From: Chryseobacterium gleum
GTDB taxonomy: Bacteria; Bacteroidota; Bacteroidia; Flavobacteriales_D; Sanyastnellaceae
Length of the DNA: 35,448 nucleotides
Direction of reading: 5' to 3'
NCBI GenBank assembly: GCA_943330925.2
Contig: CALQJP020000001.1
Coordinates: 1 to 35,448, forward strand
The notes beneath the pieces are model-generated. The model did no database searches. It was not told where the DNA came from and saw nothing but the letters and a program-made list of their open reading frames with translations. Positions 22,049 through 30,622 of the stretch are shown here, piece after piece. A program made the position numbers and the translations under genes. The stretch's first letter is position 1. Each line of letters opens with the position of its first letter.

Positions 22049-24499
22049 ATGAATCGCCTGCTTGCAATCTCAGCTTTAATCTTTTTATGTGGAAAAGCAT
22101 ATGCTCAACCTGCGCAGCGTGCATTCCATGGGTGCCATCATGCGCACAACAAAAGCCGCCGTGTGGAGCCTTTGTCGGAGCGGGAATTGCAGGTCATGAA
22201 TGAGAGCATTGCCCGCAGCGATACGTTCGATATCTTGAATTACACCATCAACCTGGATGTTTCCAATTACGCATCGTACAGCATTGCTGCAGCGACCACC
22301 ATTCATTTCGCTGCATTGATGGACGGACTTCAATCCATTCGCTTCGATTTATACGATTTAACAGTCGACTCGGTGTATTGGGCGGAAGCCCCTGCATCGT
22401 TTTCATACGATGGAAATATTCTAACCGTGCAAGCACCCGTCGAAATGAATACTGCAGACAGTGCGTCGGTTGTCGTTTATTACCGCGGTCAGCCTTATCA
22501 AGATCCGGTTTGGGGAGGTTTTTATTTTCAGGCCAGTTATATCTACAACCTCGGAATTGGATTAAGCACCATTCCGCCGAATTTCGGCAGAGTATGGTAT
22601 CCGTGCTTCGATTCATTCGTGGAGCGAGCTACCTACGAATACCATGTGAAGAGCGCCGGTGGTCTTCGTGCCCACTGTCAGGGCACTTTCTTGGGTGAAA
22701 CGGTAGTGGCAGGCGACACGATTATTCGATCATTTGCTTTCAACCAACCCATACCAACTCACTTGAGCGCCATTGCCGTTGCTGCATACCAGGATGTGGA
22801 TTATGTGCACGCCGGTGCGTTTGGGGATGTACCTGTTCGCCTAACGGCCAAAGCTTCGAATATCGGTGCAATGCAAAATGTGATGGTCAATGTGGGTGCT
22901 GCAATCGATGCATTGCAATACTGGTATGGACCTTATATCTGGGAGCGCGTCGGTTATGTGCTCACAACGGATGGAGCACTCGAAATTCCAACCAACATAG
23001 CTTACCCTCAGTTTATGGTCAACGAGTCGGTCATCAGCAATAACAACTTGCTGGCACACGAGCTGGGGCACCATTGGTGGGGTGATGTGGTAACGCCGCA
23101 CATCCACAACGACATGTGGCTGAAGGAAGGCCCTGCGGAATATAGCTCGCATCTATTGACCGAGTGGCTCTCCGGTGAAGCAGATTTTGTGGATCAGGTG
23201 AAGACCAATCACCTCGACGTCTTGCGCAACGCACACATCGACGACAATGGCTTTCAACCGATGTCGCCAATGCCCGATCCTGTTATCTATGGCACCCACA
23301 CCTATTACAAGGGAGCATCAGTTATGCATAATTTAAGAGCGTATCTGGGTGATGAGCTTTTCCGGGCGGCAATGACAGAGGTGCAGGCCAACCATGTTTT
23401 TGTAGATGTAACACCGGAGCAGTTTCGTGATTTCCTGGAGCAGGAATCGGGAGTTGATTTAGATGATTTTTTTGATGATCAGATTTTTCAGCCCGGGTTC
23501 AGCGTCTTCGTTGTCGACTCATTTTCTGTTGTGCCCGAAGGAAATCAATTTTTGGTGAGTGTGCACCTTCAGCAAAAGCTGCGTGAATGCCCGCAGTTCT
23601 ATCAGCACGTACCCATCGATGTAACGTTTATCTCTGCCGACAACCAGCGAGAGGAAGTGCAAATCGATGCAAGTGGGCAGTTTACGAACGTTCAGTTGCC
23701 TTGCGGTTTTCAGCCGGCGATGGTGGTGTTGAATGGCCACAACCACTTGAACCAGGCGCGCATGGATCATGAGTTTATGGTATACAGCGATCAGTCGCTC
23801 TACCCGGTATTGCCGTATGTAGATTTTCGTTTTTCACGCGAGAATGTGGTTGACTCTTCGTTGGTGCGAATTGAGCATATTTGGGCAGCACCCGATCAGC
23901 AGCCGCTGGGCAACGGCGTGTTTGAAATTTCGAATACACACTATTACTTGGTGGATGGTTTGTGGGATGCAAACGATTTATACAGCGGACGCATCTATTA
24001 CAACGGTTCGCAGGAAACGGATTTAGATTATACACTCTACAGCAGCGGCGAACAGCAAGCCATTTTGCTTTATCGCAGTTCTTCAGCTGATGCATGGGAG
24101 ATTTATCCTGACTTCACATTGGGCACTGGTTCATTGGCGAACGGCGATGGTCATTTTGTGATTGATACATTGCGCCGCGGGCAGTATGCCTTTGCCAACG
24201 GAGATATTTTCGCTGGCCTGGAGGCTCCGCAGTATCAAGATGCTATTGCATTGAATTGCTATCCGACACCGGCCAATCAACAGATGGATGTAGCGGGTTT
24301 TGCTGAAGGCGAAGGAGTCGCTTTGTTTGATGTGTATGCAATGAACGGACGACTCGTGCAGCGATCGTCGGCCCGATTGAACGGTGCTTTCACGAAGCGT
24401 ATCGATACCTCTTCGTTGGGTTCAGGAAACTACATTTTGCAAGTAACACGTGCGAGTGGCGATGTGCTCGGCGTGAAGCAATTTGCAGTTGCTCGTTGA
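22049..24499 (+). CDS. Secreted M1-family metallopeptidase with T9SS sorting domain
   Basis: An 816-residue protein: signal peptide (MNRLLAISALIFLCGKAYAQ), an N-terminal M1 beta domain, a gluzincin catalytic domain, a beta-rich region, and a C-terminal type A T9SS domain (about 735-816, LNCYPTPANQQMDV and GSGNYILQVTRASGDV). Zinc ligands are His337 and His341 in HELGHHWWG plus Glu360 in LKEGPAE, with the usual 18-residue spacing. YYKGASVMHNLR matches the region of the transition-state Tyr. The motif that grips the peptide amino terminus, GAMEN in classical M1, reads GALEIPTN (309-316) but keeps the Glu (312). Expected to be a cell-surface or released aminopeptidase. Its stop touches that of the convergent gene. 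Confidence 0.93.
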   Translation: MNRLLAISALIFLCGKAYAQPAQRAFHGCHHAHNKSRRVEPLSERELQVMNESIARSDTFDILNYTINLDVSNYASYSIAAATTIHFAALMDGLQSIRFDLYDLTVDSVYWAEAPASFSYDGNILTVQAPVEMNTADSASVVVYYRGQPYQDPVWGGFYFQASYIYNLGIGLSTIPPNFGRVWYPCFDSFVERATYEYHVKSAGGLRAHCQGTFLGETVVAGDTIIRSFAFNQPIPTHLSAIAVAAYQDVDYVHAGAFGDVPVRLTAKASNIGAMQNVMVNVGAAIDALQYWYGPYIWERVGYVLTTDGALEIPTNIAYPQFMVNESVISNNNLLAHELGHHWWGDVVTPHIHNDMWLKEGPAEYSSHLLTEWLSGEADFVDQVKTNHLDVLRNAHIDDNGFQPMSPMPDPVIYGTHTYYKGASVMHNLRAYLGDELFRAAMTEVQANHVFVDVTPEQFRDFLEQESGVDLDDFFDDQIFQPGFSVFVVDSFSVVPEGNQFLVSVHLQQKLRECPQFYQHVPIDVTFISADNQREEVQIDASGQFTNVQLPCGFQPAMVVLNGHNHLNQARMDHEFMVYSDQSLYPVLPYVDFRFSRENVVDSSLVRIEHIWAAPDQQPLGNGVFEISNTHYYLVDGLWDANDLYSGRIYYNGSQETDLDYTLYSSGEQQAILLYRSSSADAWEIYPDFTLGTGSLANGDGHFVIDTLRRGQYAFANGDIFAGLEAPQYQDAIALNCYPTPANQQMDVAGFAEGEGVALFDVYAMNGRLVQRSSARLNGAFTKRIDTSSLGSGNYILQVTRASGDVLGVKQFAVAR

Positions 24500-26191
24500 T
24501 TAGCGAATAACCTGGAAGTGCCCGGCACGCGTGCCCTCTTGCACTCCGCCGCATTCGATGCGGTAGTAAATTTCGTAGTAGTAAACACCGTCGGCAAAAC
24601 CATCGACGTTCCAATAGCGGCCGCTGCCTGTGCTGCTGTCGAATGCCAGCGCACCCCAACGATTGAAAATCTTCAGCTCATAAGTGTCCATTACGGAAGG
24701 CAAAACCAACGAGCGGTTGCTGTTCAAGTAGGGCATCCAAACATCGTTGTCGGAGTCGCCATTGGGAGTAATGATGTTTGGAAAGAGAATGTCAGATAAG
24801 TCGATGTAGCCGGCCTCGGCGTCATCTATAAAGATCTCCGTGCTTGCGCTGCAGCCCGACGTTTCGTCGGTTGCAATAACTCGATACGTTCCTGCAGCAA
24901 TTACGGTCGGGTCCAAGGAGGTGTAGGAGAGGGGCTCCCAGTTGCCGTTGGATGCGAAATACTCCCAGCTGACTAGACTGTTTTGTTGCGGAGTGACTTC
25001 TACGCCGACGATTTCTACATTCGGGTTCGAACATGAAATGGAGTCTTGCAAGGGAATCGACAAGAATGCGATGTCGTGATTGGGTATTTCTATGGTTGTC
25101 TGAACGCCGCAATTTTCCTGGTCGTCTACCATGAGTTGATGAATGCCTGGCGTAAGGCCTGCAGCTGTATAGCCGGGAAGGGGCGTTGCATCCAAAATGA
25201 CAGAATAGGGTTGCGATCCGCCTGTGATATTGATTATCTCTATGGCGCCATCGATTCCGTTACAAGCGTATGCAATGGATGTGTTGTAGCTAATAGGCTC
25301 GTTGAAAATCAAATCGAAAGTTGCAGCAAGGGCGGTATTACCGCAGGGGTCTTCCACGTTACCACTTACATCTTGAATGGAAAGCGTATAGATGCCGGCT
25401 TGCAGCACCGATTCACTGAGGTTGAGGAGAAAGAGGTCTTCATACGTCGCATTCGGATTTTCGGCCACTACCGTGGCAACGGTAAATACTCCGCCCGGTC
25501 CGCTGAGATTGAAATCAGATGCTTCAACCGTGCTGTTGACGATGAGTTCTGAGAATATAATTTCAATCTGGTTGTTGGTGCATGCCGTTACCGCGGCAGA
25601 TATTTCAGGTTGCTGATCATCAAACAATGTTGCGGTGCTTTCATTGAAATCGATGGAATATCCATCCGGGCTATTCGACCAGTTCATTACAACCAGCGCG
25701 AACGTTTGTCCCACTTGTGCATTGAGGTTAGCATTGAAGGCAGGTCCGTTGAGGTCACCGGGGCCATTGCTGTTGCCCGTGCCTCCGTTGCTTGAAGAGA
25801 TACCGGTTGGTCCGTTGGTAGCGAAGCTTCCATAGGAGTTGCAACTAACCTCCGGCGAAGAGCCATCTTGTGCATTGATGCCGTCGCATCCTCCATTGGT
25901 TATTTCGAAAAGGCCCCAGTCATAATCGTCGAGTTCATTGTTGGGAGTTAAAACGAAGCCAAGCTCACCTGCTTGCTGCACCGTGAAGGTGTACCACAAG
26001 CTCATGGTCTCAGTACCGTTGTTGCATGCACCGGTATATTCCAATACATTTCCGGTGCCGGGCGGTGAGGTTTCTTCGCTGTAAATGCCACCGCAAAGGG
26101 GAATTGCGCCGTCGCAATCACCTGTGCTGTCTTGTGCAATGAGTAAATGCGATAGACACAGGATGCATGCAATAAGTACAGGAGTTTTCAT
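24500..26191 (-). CDS. Large secreted protein with type B T9SS domain
   Basis: A 563-residue exported protein. Signal peptide (MKTPVLIACILCLSHLLIAQ), then a Cys-containing beta domain (about 25-185, CDGAIPLCGG, YDWGLFEITNGGC), an Ig-like domain of the SbsA type (about 200-300, FSELIVNSTVEASDFNL), and two further beta domains. A gliding-motility-associated C-terminal domain closes the protein (about 470-563, PNIITPNGDSDNDVW, IFNRWGALAFDS, DGVYYYEIYYRIEC). The last domain directs type IX secretion and often surface attachment. It is probably a surface adhesin-like protein; no catalytic motif is visible. Confidence 0.92.
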   Translation of the reverse strand: MKTPVLIACILCLSHLLIAQDSTGDCDGAIPLCGGIYSEETSPPGTGNVLEYTGACNNGTETMSLWYTFTVQQAGELGFVLTPNNELDDYDWGLFEITNGGCDGINAQDGSSPEVSCNSYGSFATNGPTGISSSNGGTGNSNGPGDLNGPAFNANLNAQVGQTFALVVMNWSNSPDGYSIDFNESTATLFDDQQPEISAAVTACTNNQIEIIFSELIVNSTVEASDFNLSGPGGVFTVATVVAENPNATYEDLFLLNLSESVLQAGIYTLSIQDVSGNVEDPCGNTALAATFDLIFNEPISYNTSIAYACNGIDGAIEIINITGGSQPYSVILDATPLPGYTAAGLTPGIHQLMVDDQENCGVQTTIEIPNHDIAFLSIPLQDSISCSNPNVEIVGVEVTPQQNSLVSWEYFASNGNWEPLSYTSLDPTVIAAGTYRVIATDETSGCSASTEIFIDDAEAGYIDLSDILFPNIITPNGDSDNDVWMPYLNSNRSLVLPSVMDTYELKIFNRWGALAFDSSTGSGRYWNVDGFADGVYYYEIYYRIECGGVQEGTRAGHFQVIR

Positions 26192-26208
26192 GAGGTCGTG
26201 GTTTAATA

Positions 26209-26216
26209 CGAATGTA
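26209..26216 (-). promoter_or_regulatory. -7 element of the type B T9SS protein gene (TACATTCG)
   Basis: TACATTCG on the minus strand, 17 bases before the ATG at 26191, matching TAnnTTyG. It lies just downstream of the terminator hairpin of the preceding transcript. Confidence 0.5.
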
Positions 26217-26244
26217 CGTTTTTTTCATATTCGAATGAAAACCA

Positions 26245-26272
26245 AAAAGCCCCACTCGCTAGCAGGGCTTTT
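26245..26272 (-). terminator. Terminator after the DnaJ/TerB gene
   Basis: Perfect 8-bp stem aaaagccc/gggctttt around a 12-base loop. Read on the minus strand it ends in ggggctttttggtttt, giving the T-rich tail of an intrinsic terminator. It follows the gene ending at 26378 and precedes the promoter of the next minus-strand gene. Confidence 0.75.
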
Positions 26273-26377
26273 AGGCTTAAACTGAAAAACTAAAAACTAT
26301 TTTGTAAGTTGTTCACTTACATGACAAAAATAAAACGCATTGAAAGAAGGAAGTGAAATGTGTTTTCAACAAGTTAC

Positions 26378-27130
26378 TCACTTCATATTGCGGTCTTTTT
26401 TTATTTGCTCGTAGGCATCTTGCACCTTGATGAATTTTTCGTTGGCCGATTTTTCATGCTGTTCGCCCAGGCCGCGCACCTTGTCGGGATGGTACTTCAT
26501 GGCCATTCTACGGTAAGCCTTTTTCACTTCATCGTCGGAAGCAGCAGTATCAATTTCTAAAATTTTGTATGCACTTTCGGTGTCTTTGTAGTGCATGGCT
26601 TTAAGCGATTCGTAGTCTTTGCTGTTGAGTCCCAGATACTGCGCAATGGTTTCAATCATGTGCATTTCGGACTTGTCGACGTTGCCGTCGGCCTTTGCAA
26701 TCCCGAATAGATAATACATGAGTTGCAGTCGCATGGGATGTTCCATGTAGTAGCGAATCTGCTCGCACACTTCACGCAAGGGAATGTCTTTTTGCAAGAG
26801 TTCTTTCAGCACGCCCATGTGTTGCGCAGCGGCAGCACTCCCGAATTGTTTTGTGTAGAAGTCGCGAATGAAATCGAGTTCCGATTTAAGCAATCGATTG
26901 TCGGCCTTCATTACCGCTGCCGATAAAACCAGCAGGGCAGAAGCAAAATCGCCCGATTGTGTTTGATGGCGGTACTGCTTGTAGTTCGATTGGGTTTGTG
27001 CGGTGCCTTGGCGAACACCATTAAACGATTTATCGTCGGCCATTGCGCCAATCGCAAACCCTATCATGCCTCCGATGGGGCCACCCATAGCCCAACCCAA
27101 CGCACCGCCAATCCATTTTCCGAAACTCAT
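26378..27130 (-). CDS. TerB-like and J-domain (DjlA-type) co-chaperone
   Basis: A 250-residue protein. The N-terminus has a Gly-rich hydrophobic segment (MSFGKWIGGALGWAMGGPIGGMIGFAIGAM) like that of DjlA homologues. A TerB-like helical domain follows (about 60-170, ALLVLSAAVMKADNRLLKSELDFIRDF and LFGIAKADGNVDKSEMHMI), then a C-terminal J domain (about 183-245) with the HPD motif at 214-216. It would stimulate an Hsp70 at the membrane or in the cytoplasm. It lies 62 bases after the TPM gene on the same strand and is followed by a terminator, so it probably ends the lemA transcript. Confidence 0.93.
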   Translation of the reverse strand: MSFGKWIGGALGWAMGGPIGGMIGFAIGAMADDKSFNGVRQGTAQTQSNYKQYRHQTQSGDFASALLVLSAAVMKADNRLLKSELDFIRDFYTKQFGSAAAAQHMGVLKELLQKDIPLREVCEQIRYYMEHPMRLQLMYYLFGIAKADGNVDKSEMHMIETIAQYLGLNSKDYESLKAMHYKDTESAYKILEIDTAASDDEVKKAYRRMAMKYHPDKVRGLGEQHEKSANEKFIKVQDAYEQIKKDRNMK

Positions 27131-27192
27131 TGTTTTTTTTTAAATAGCATTCATGTCATTCTATTGCTTTCGCGTTGCGGCGCAAAGGTGAA

Positions 27193-28035
27193 TTACCAGC
27201 TGCCGCCGGCTCCACCGCCGCCAAAACCTCCGCCACCGAATCCACCGAATCCGCCTCCACCACCGCCTCCGCCAAAACCTCCGAAGCCACCTCTGCCGCT
27301 ACTGAAATTGTTGTAGTAGCCGTGATGAGAGCGTGAGGCTGCATTGAGCAATGCCCATGCAGCCCAAAATCCGATTTGATTGGTTTGTGCGTAGCGTTTT
27401 GTTTGAGCTGCTTTAGCAATGAATACGAATGCAAATATCAAAAGGGCTAGAAGTGCGATGCCGAGTCCTCCTTTTTTTTTACGCTTGGTATGCTTCGAAG
27501 CATACGCATCGGAGTCGTATTCGCCGCGCGCCAACTGCATTAACACCGCTGCCCCTGCTTGAATACCTTCGTAATACGCCTCGTTTTTAAAGGAGGGAAT
27601 ACATTCGTTATCGATGATTTGTTTGGTGGTAATGTCGGGAATGGCGCCTTCCAGCCCGCGACCCACCGCTATGAATATCTCACCTTTCGACTCAGTTGTT
27701 TTAGGTTTCACCAACATCACAATGCCGTTGTCTTCCTTCGCTTGACCAACGCCCCATGCCTCTCCCAATTCAATCGCGAATTGGCCTTTTTCCATGCCGC
27801 ATAAATCGGGCACGATTACCACCGTTATTTGATTGCTCGTGCTATCTGCAAACGACACCAGCATCGACTCAAGCATGGATTCTTCTCCCTCGTTAAGGAG
27901 GTCAGCAACATCGTAAACCAGCTTGTTTTCTTTTTTCGGAAAACATTCTTGACCGGCTAACTGAGCTTGACCCATAGCTGCCAGCAGCAGCCAAAGAACA
28001 ACTAGCGGTAATCGATACTGTATGTTGCGCATCAT
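27193..28035 (-). CDS. TPM-domain membrane protein (YgcG-like)
   Basis: A 280-residue protein. Signal peptide (about 1-26), a TPM domain (about 35-165, VYDVADLLNEGEESMLESML, ITVVIVPDLCG, NGIVMLVKPKT, GRGLEGAIPDITTKQIID), a basic stretch KRKKKG, one membrane helix (about 190-210) and a Gly/Phe-rich C-terminal tail ending GGGGAGGSW. TPM proteins of this layout are anchored in the inner membrane with the TPM domain outside. Related domains have phosphatase activity or help photosystem II repair in plants; the bacterial role is unclear. Its ATG overlaps the stop of the preceding TPM gene by one base. Confidence 0.9.
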   Translation of the reverse strand: MMRNIQYRLPLVVLWLLLAAMGQAQLAGQECFPKKENKLVYDVADLLNEGEESMLESMLVSFADSTSNQITVVIVPDLCGMEKGQFAIELGEAWGVGQAKEDNGIVMLVKPKTTESKGEIFIAVGRGLEGAIPDITTKQIIDNECIPSFKNEAYYEGIQAGAAVLMQLARGEYDSDAYASKHTKRKKKGGLGIALLALLIFAFVFIAKAAQTKRYAQTNQIGFWAAWALLNAASRSHHGYYNNFSSGRGGFGGFGGGGGGGGFGGFGGGGFGGGGAGGSW

Positions 28036-28469
28036 TATTTAAAGGGGTTGGTTGATACGCTGTTGGAAAGCTCGTTGCGATCGTCGCGATGGTAAGGGAA
28101 GAAGTTTTTTAGATGTTCTCCAACCGAGGCAACGGCAGTGCAAAGACCGGCTGCATAGTTACCGGTTGAAAAATCTGCCGTCATTTGGTTTTTGATGCTT
28201 TCCCATGTTTCAGGGGCTACATGCATGTGTATACCGACGTCGCCCAGGATGGCGAGTTTTCTATCGCTAAATGCCACATAAATCAGCACACCGTTGCGTG
28301 CCGCTGTTTTATGCATTTCCAGTTTTTCGAAAATATAACTTGCTCTGTCGAGCGGGTCTTCGCTGCATTTTTCTTCCAAATGCACACGAAGCTCCGCTGA
28401 GGTATTGCGCTCAGTCGCTTCGATGGCAGCTTCCACTTGTTGGTGGAGTTCGAGTGTGTTGATGCTCAT
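28035..28469 (-). CDS. TPM-domain protein, short form
   Basis: A 144-residue protein without signal peptide that matches the TPM domain almost end to end: VEAAIEATERNTSAELRVHL, ASYIFEKLEMHKTAARNGVLIYVAFSDRKLAILGDVGIH, and GLCTAVASVGEHLKNFFPY. I start it at the ATG at 28469, seven bases after the lemA stop; the longer frame to 28565 would overlap lemA. It sits between lemA and the membrane-bound TPM gene in an arrangement common in Bacteroidota, which suggests the three products work together. Confidence 0.88.
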   Translation of the reverse strand: MSINTLELHQQVEAAIEATERNTSAELRVHLEEKCSEDPLDRASYIFEKLEMHKTAARNGVLIYVAFSDRKLAILGDVGIHMHVAPETWESIKNQMTADFSTGNYAAGLCTAVASVGEHLKNFFPYHRDDRNELSNSVSTNPFK

Positions 28470-28476
28470 ACGGTCT

Positions 28477-29124
28477 TTAAAACTTGACCTTTGGCGCTTC
28501 GTCCGCTCCTTCTTTCGCTTCAAACATTTCGCGCACCTTGAAGTTATCGTCTTCAGATGCAACAAGGCTCAAACCCATTTTCTTGAACGTGCCGCGGATG
28601 TGCGCGTTGTAGGTTTTAACCGATTCGTTGTAGCGATTGCGTTCTGTGTTGATTCGGTTTTCGGTTCCTTCCAGTTGCGCTTGCAGATTTGCGAAGTTTT
28701 GGGTCGATTGCACGGTAGGGTAGTTTTCGGTCATAAATCCACGAAAACCGCGATACGTGTTCATCAATACCATGTCGCTTTGCTGCAGTTCAGCCGGTGA
28801 AGTTGCGCTTTTCACCTTGGCGCTTTGTTCGGCCACAAGATTGCCAACGCTGTCGGTGTAGTGGCGAATACCACCGCGTGCTTCGGTTACGCCAACGAGT
28901 ATTTCACGCTCGTTTTCTGCAGCCGCTCGCACGGTCTCCACGAGGTTGCCTATGAGGTCGGCTCTGCGTTGATAGGCGCTCTGCACATTGCCCCAAGCTT
29001 CATTAACGGTTTCTTGATTTTTTACGGCGCTGTCGCGAACGCCTGCTGCATAGAAGTAGAAGGATACGAATCCGATTACGATGCTCCCAACCAAAATGAG
29101 AGCTGCGATGGTGATTTTGTTCAT
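28477..29124 (-). CDS. lemA: LemA family protein
   Basis: A 215-residue LemA protein: one N-terminal membrane helix (about 4-24), then a helical domain with AWGNVQSAYQRRADLIGNLVETVRAAAENE, NLQAQLEGTENRINTERNRYNESVKTYN and RGTFKKMGL. LemA is anchored in the membrane with its helical bundle outside the cytoplasm; its molecular role is not settled. First gene of a unit with two TPM genes and probably the J-domain gene. I start at the ATG at 29124, downstream of a well-spaced promoter; the longer frame to 29184 crosses that promoter. Confidence 0.94.
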   Translation of the reverse strand: MNKITIAALILVGSIVIGFVSFYFYAAGVRDSAVKNQETVNEAWGNVQSAYQRRADLIGNLVETVRAAAENEREILVGVTEARGGIRHYTDSVGNLVAEQSAKVKSATSPAELQQSDMVLMNTYRGFRGFMTENYPTVQSTQNFANLQAQLEGTENRINTERNRYNESVKTYNAHIRGTFKKMGLSLVASEDDNFKVREMFEAKEGADEAPKVKF

Positions 29125-29140
29125 GGATGAAATTGAAATA

Positions 29141-29172
29141 CGAATATAAATAAGTTGGTCGCCGCTTGTCAA
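29141..29172 (-). promoter_or_regulatory. Promoter of the lemA operon
   Basis: On the minus strand: TTG (29170-29172), a 21-base spacer and TATATTCG (29141-29148). The start codon follows 16 bases later. The same element pair with the same spacing precedes the DPP IV gene. Confidence 0.6.
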
Positions 29173-29275
29173 TTGAAGTGCCATCCAACGCCGGCTGTCA
29201 TTGTGGCACTAACACCCGCATAAAGTTACCAAAAAAGGCCTTTGTTCGGAATGGATGTCCGAATTTGCGCCACCA

Positions 29276-30622
29276 ATGCGCTTTGCAATTACTGATATCG
29301 AAACAACGGGCAGTCATGCTTCGGGCAACAGCATCATCGAAATTGGTGTTGTGTTGTTTGATGGTGAACGCATTGTAGAAGAGTTCAGCAGTTTGATAAA
29401 TCCCGGGGTGCACTTGCCGGTATTCATTACAGGGCTTACCGGCATTACAGGTGAAATGCTTCGTGGTGCTCCAAGTTTTGCAGAGATAGCCGATCGATTG
29501 GAGGAGCTTTTTGACGGCGCTATTTTCGTTGCGCACAACGTGAATTTCGATCACTCTTTTATTCGCGCTGAGTTTGCGGCAATAGGCCGCAACTGGAATC
29601 CACCTCGAATCTGCACAATGCGCATGGCGCGCAAAGCATTTCCGGGTGAAAAGTCGTATGGGCTCAATGCCATTTGCTACTGGATGGGCTTGGTGAATGA
29701 AAACGCGCACAGGGCGCTGAGTGACGCACGTGTAGCTACGGAAATTTTAACGAGGACGTTGCCACACATAGAACCAACCGAGTTTAAGCGAATGGTGGCA
29801 AAGCACAGCGGTGTAGTATTTCTTCCACCCAATTTGCCGGAGGAAGTATTTCAGCGATTACCCGAAGCGCCCGGAGTGTATTACATGTACGATGAAAAAG
29901 GAAAGCCGCTCTATATAGGCAAAGCCAACAACATCAAGAAGCGGGTTCGTCAGCATTTTACAACGCAGGGAGAAAGTGCGAGAGTGCAATCGTTCATGCG
30001 TGATGTGCGAGATATAGGATTTGAGCTTACCGGTAATGAGTTGGTAGCCTTGCTGCTGGAGGACGCTGAAATAAGAAAGTATTGGCCGCCATTCAATAGC
30101 GCCCAGAAGCGCAAAACACGTCGGGCTCATGTGATTCGATATGCCGATCAAAACGGATATACACGCCTGGCAGCTACGGCAGCAGGTAAGGTGTCCGGTT
30201 CGGTTCGTTCGTTTGCATCGCTCGCAGAGGCGAGCCGCTGGCTGTATGCGCTCGCATCCGAGTTCTCAATTGATCAGCGTTTTCTGGGATTGACCATGTT
30301 CGACGCTTCCTTGGAAATGGTGGAGGCTCATGTGCACAATTTAGTTTTGGATCAATCGCTGCAGACGATGCTCACGCGCGATCCTTCCTACATAGTTGAA
30401 TGTGCAGGCCGACAATCGGGAGAGCTCGCATATGTGCTTGTAGAGCGCGGCATGCTCAAGGGATATGCTTTTTTGTCGAGCGAGGAGCGCGACTTCGATA
30501 CCATTCAATTTCATTTGAAGACATTGCCTCACAGCGAGAACACAGGGTCCATTCTCGATTCGTTTTCAGCAGCCCATTGGGGATACAAGCGAAGGGATGC
30601 TGAGACCGGGCATGCCGTCTAA
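29276..30622 (+). CDS. DEDDh 3'-5' exonuclease fused to a GIY-YIG nuclease domain
   Basis: A 448-residue fusion. Residues 1-170 form a DnaQ-like exonuclease with Asp7 and Glu9 in ITDIETTG, HNVNFDHSFIRAEF, and HRALSDAR carrying the DEDDh His and Asp. Residues of about 197-280 form a GIY-YIG domain like the UvrC N-terminal half: PGVYYMYDEKGKPLYIGKAN, KKRVRQHF and the metal-site Glu in LLLEDAEIRKYWPPFN. The rest is a C-terminal region without motifs I recognise. Similar fusions occur in several phyla and resemble E. coli Cho in making a 3' incision in repair. I start at 29276; an ATG at 29255 is also in frame. The stop overlaps the convergent gene by 4 bp. Confidence 0.92.
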   Translation: MRFAITDIETTGSHASGNSIIEIGVVLFDGERIVEEFSSLINPGVHLPVFITGLTGITGEMLRGAPSFAEIADRLEELFDGAIFVAHNVNFDHSFIRAEFAAIGRNWNPPRICTMRMARKAFPGEKSYGLNAICYWMGLVNENAHRALSDARVATEILTRTLPHIEPTEFKRMVAKHSGVVFLPPNLPEEVFQRLPEAPGVYYMYDEKGKPLYIGKANNIKKRVRQHFTTQGESARVQSFMRDVRDIGFELTGNELVALLLEDAEIRKYWPPFNSAQKRKTRRAHVIRYADQNGYTRLAATAAGKVSGSVRSFASLAEASRWLYALASEFSIDQRFLGLTMFDASLEMVEAHVHNLVLDQSLQTMLTRDPSYIVECAGRQSGELAYVLVERGMLKGYAFLSSEERDFDTIQFHLKTLPHSENTGSILDSFSAAHWGYKRRDAETGHAV

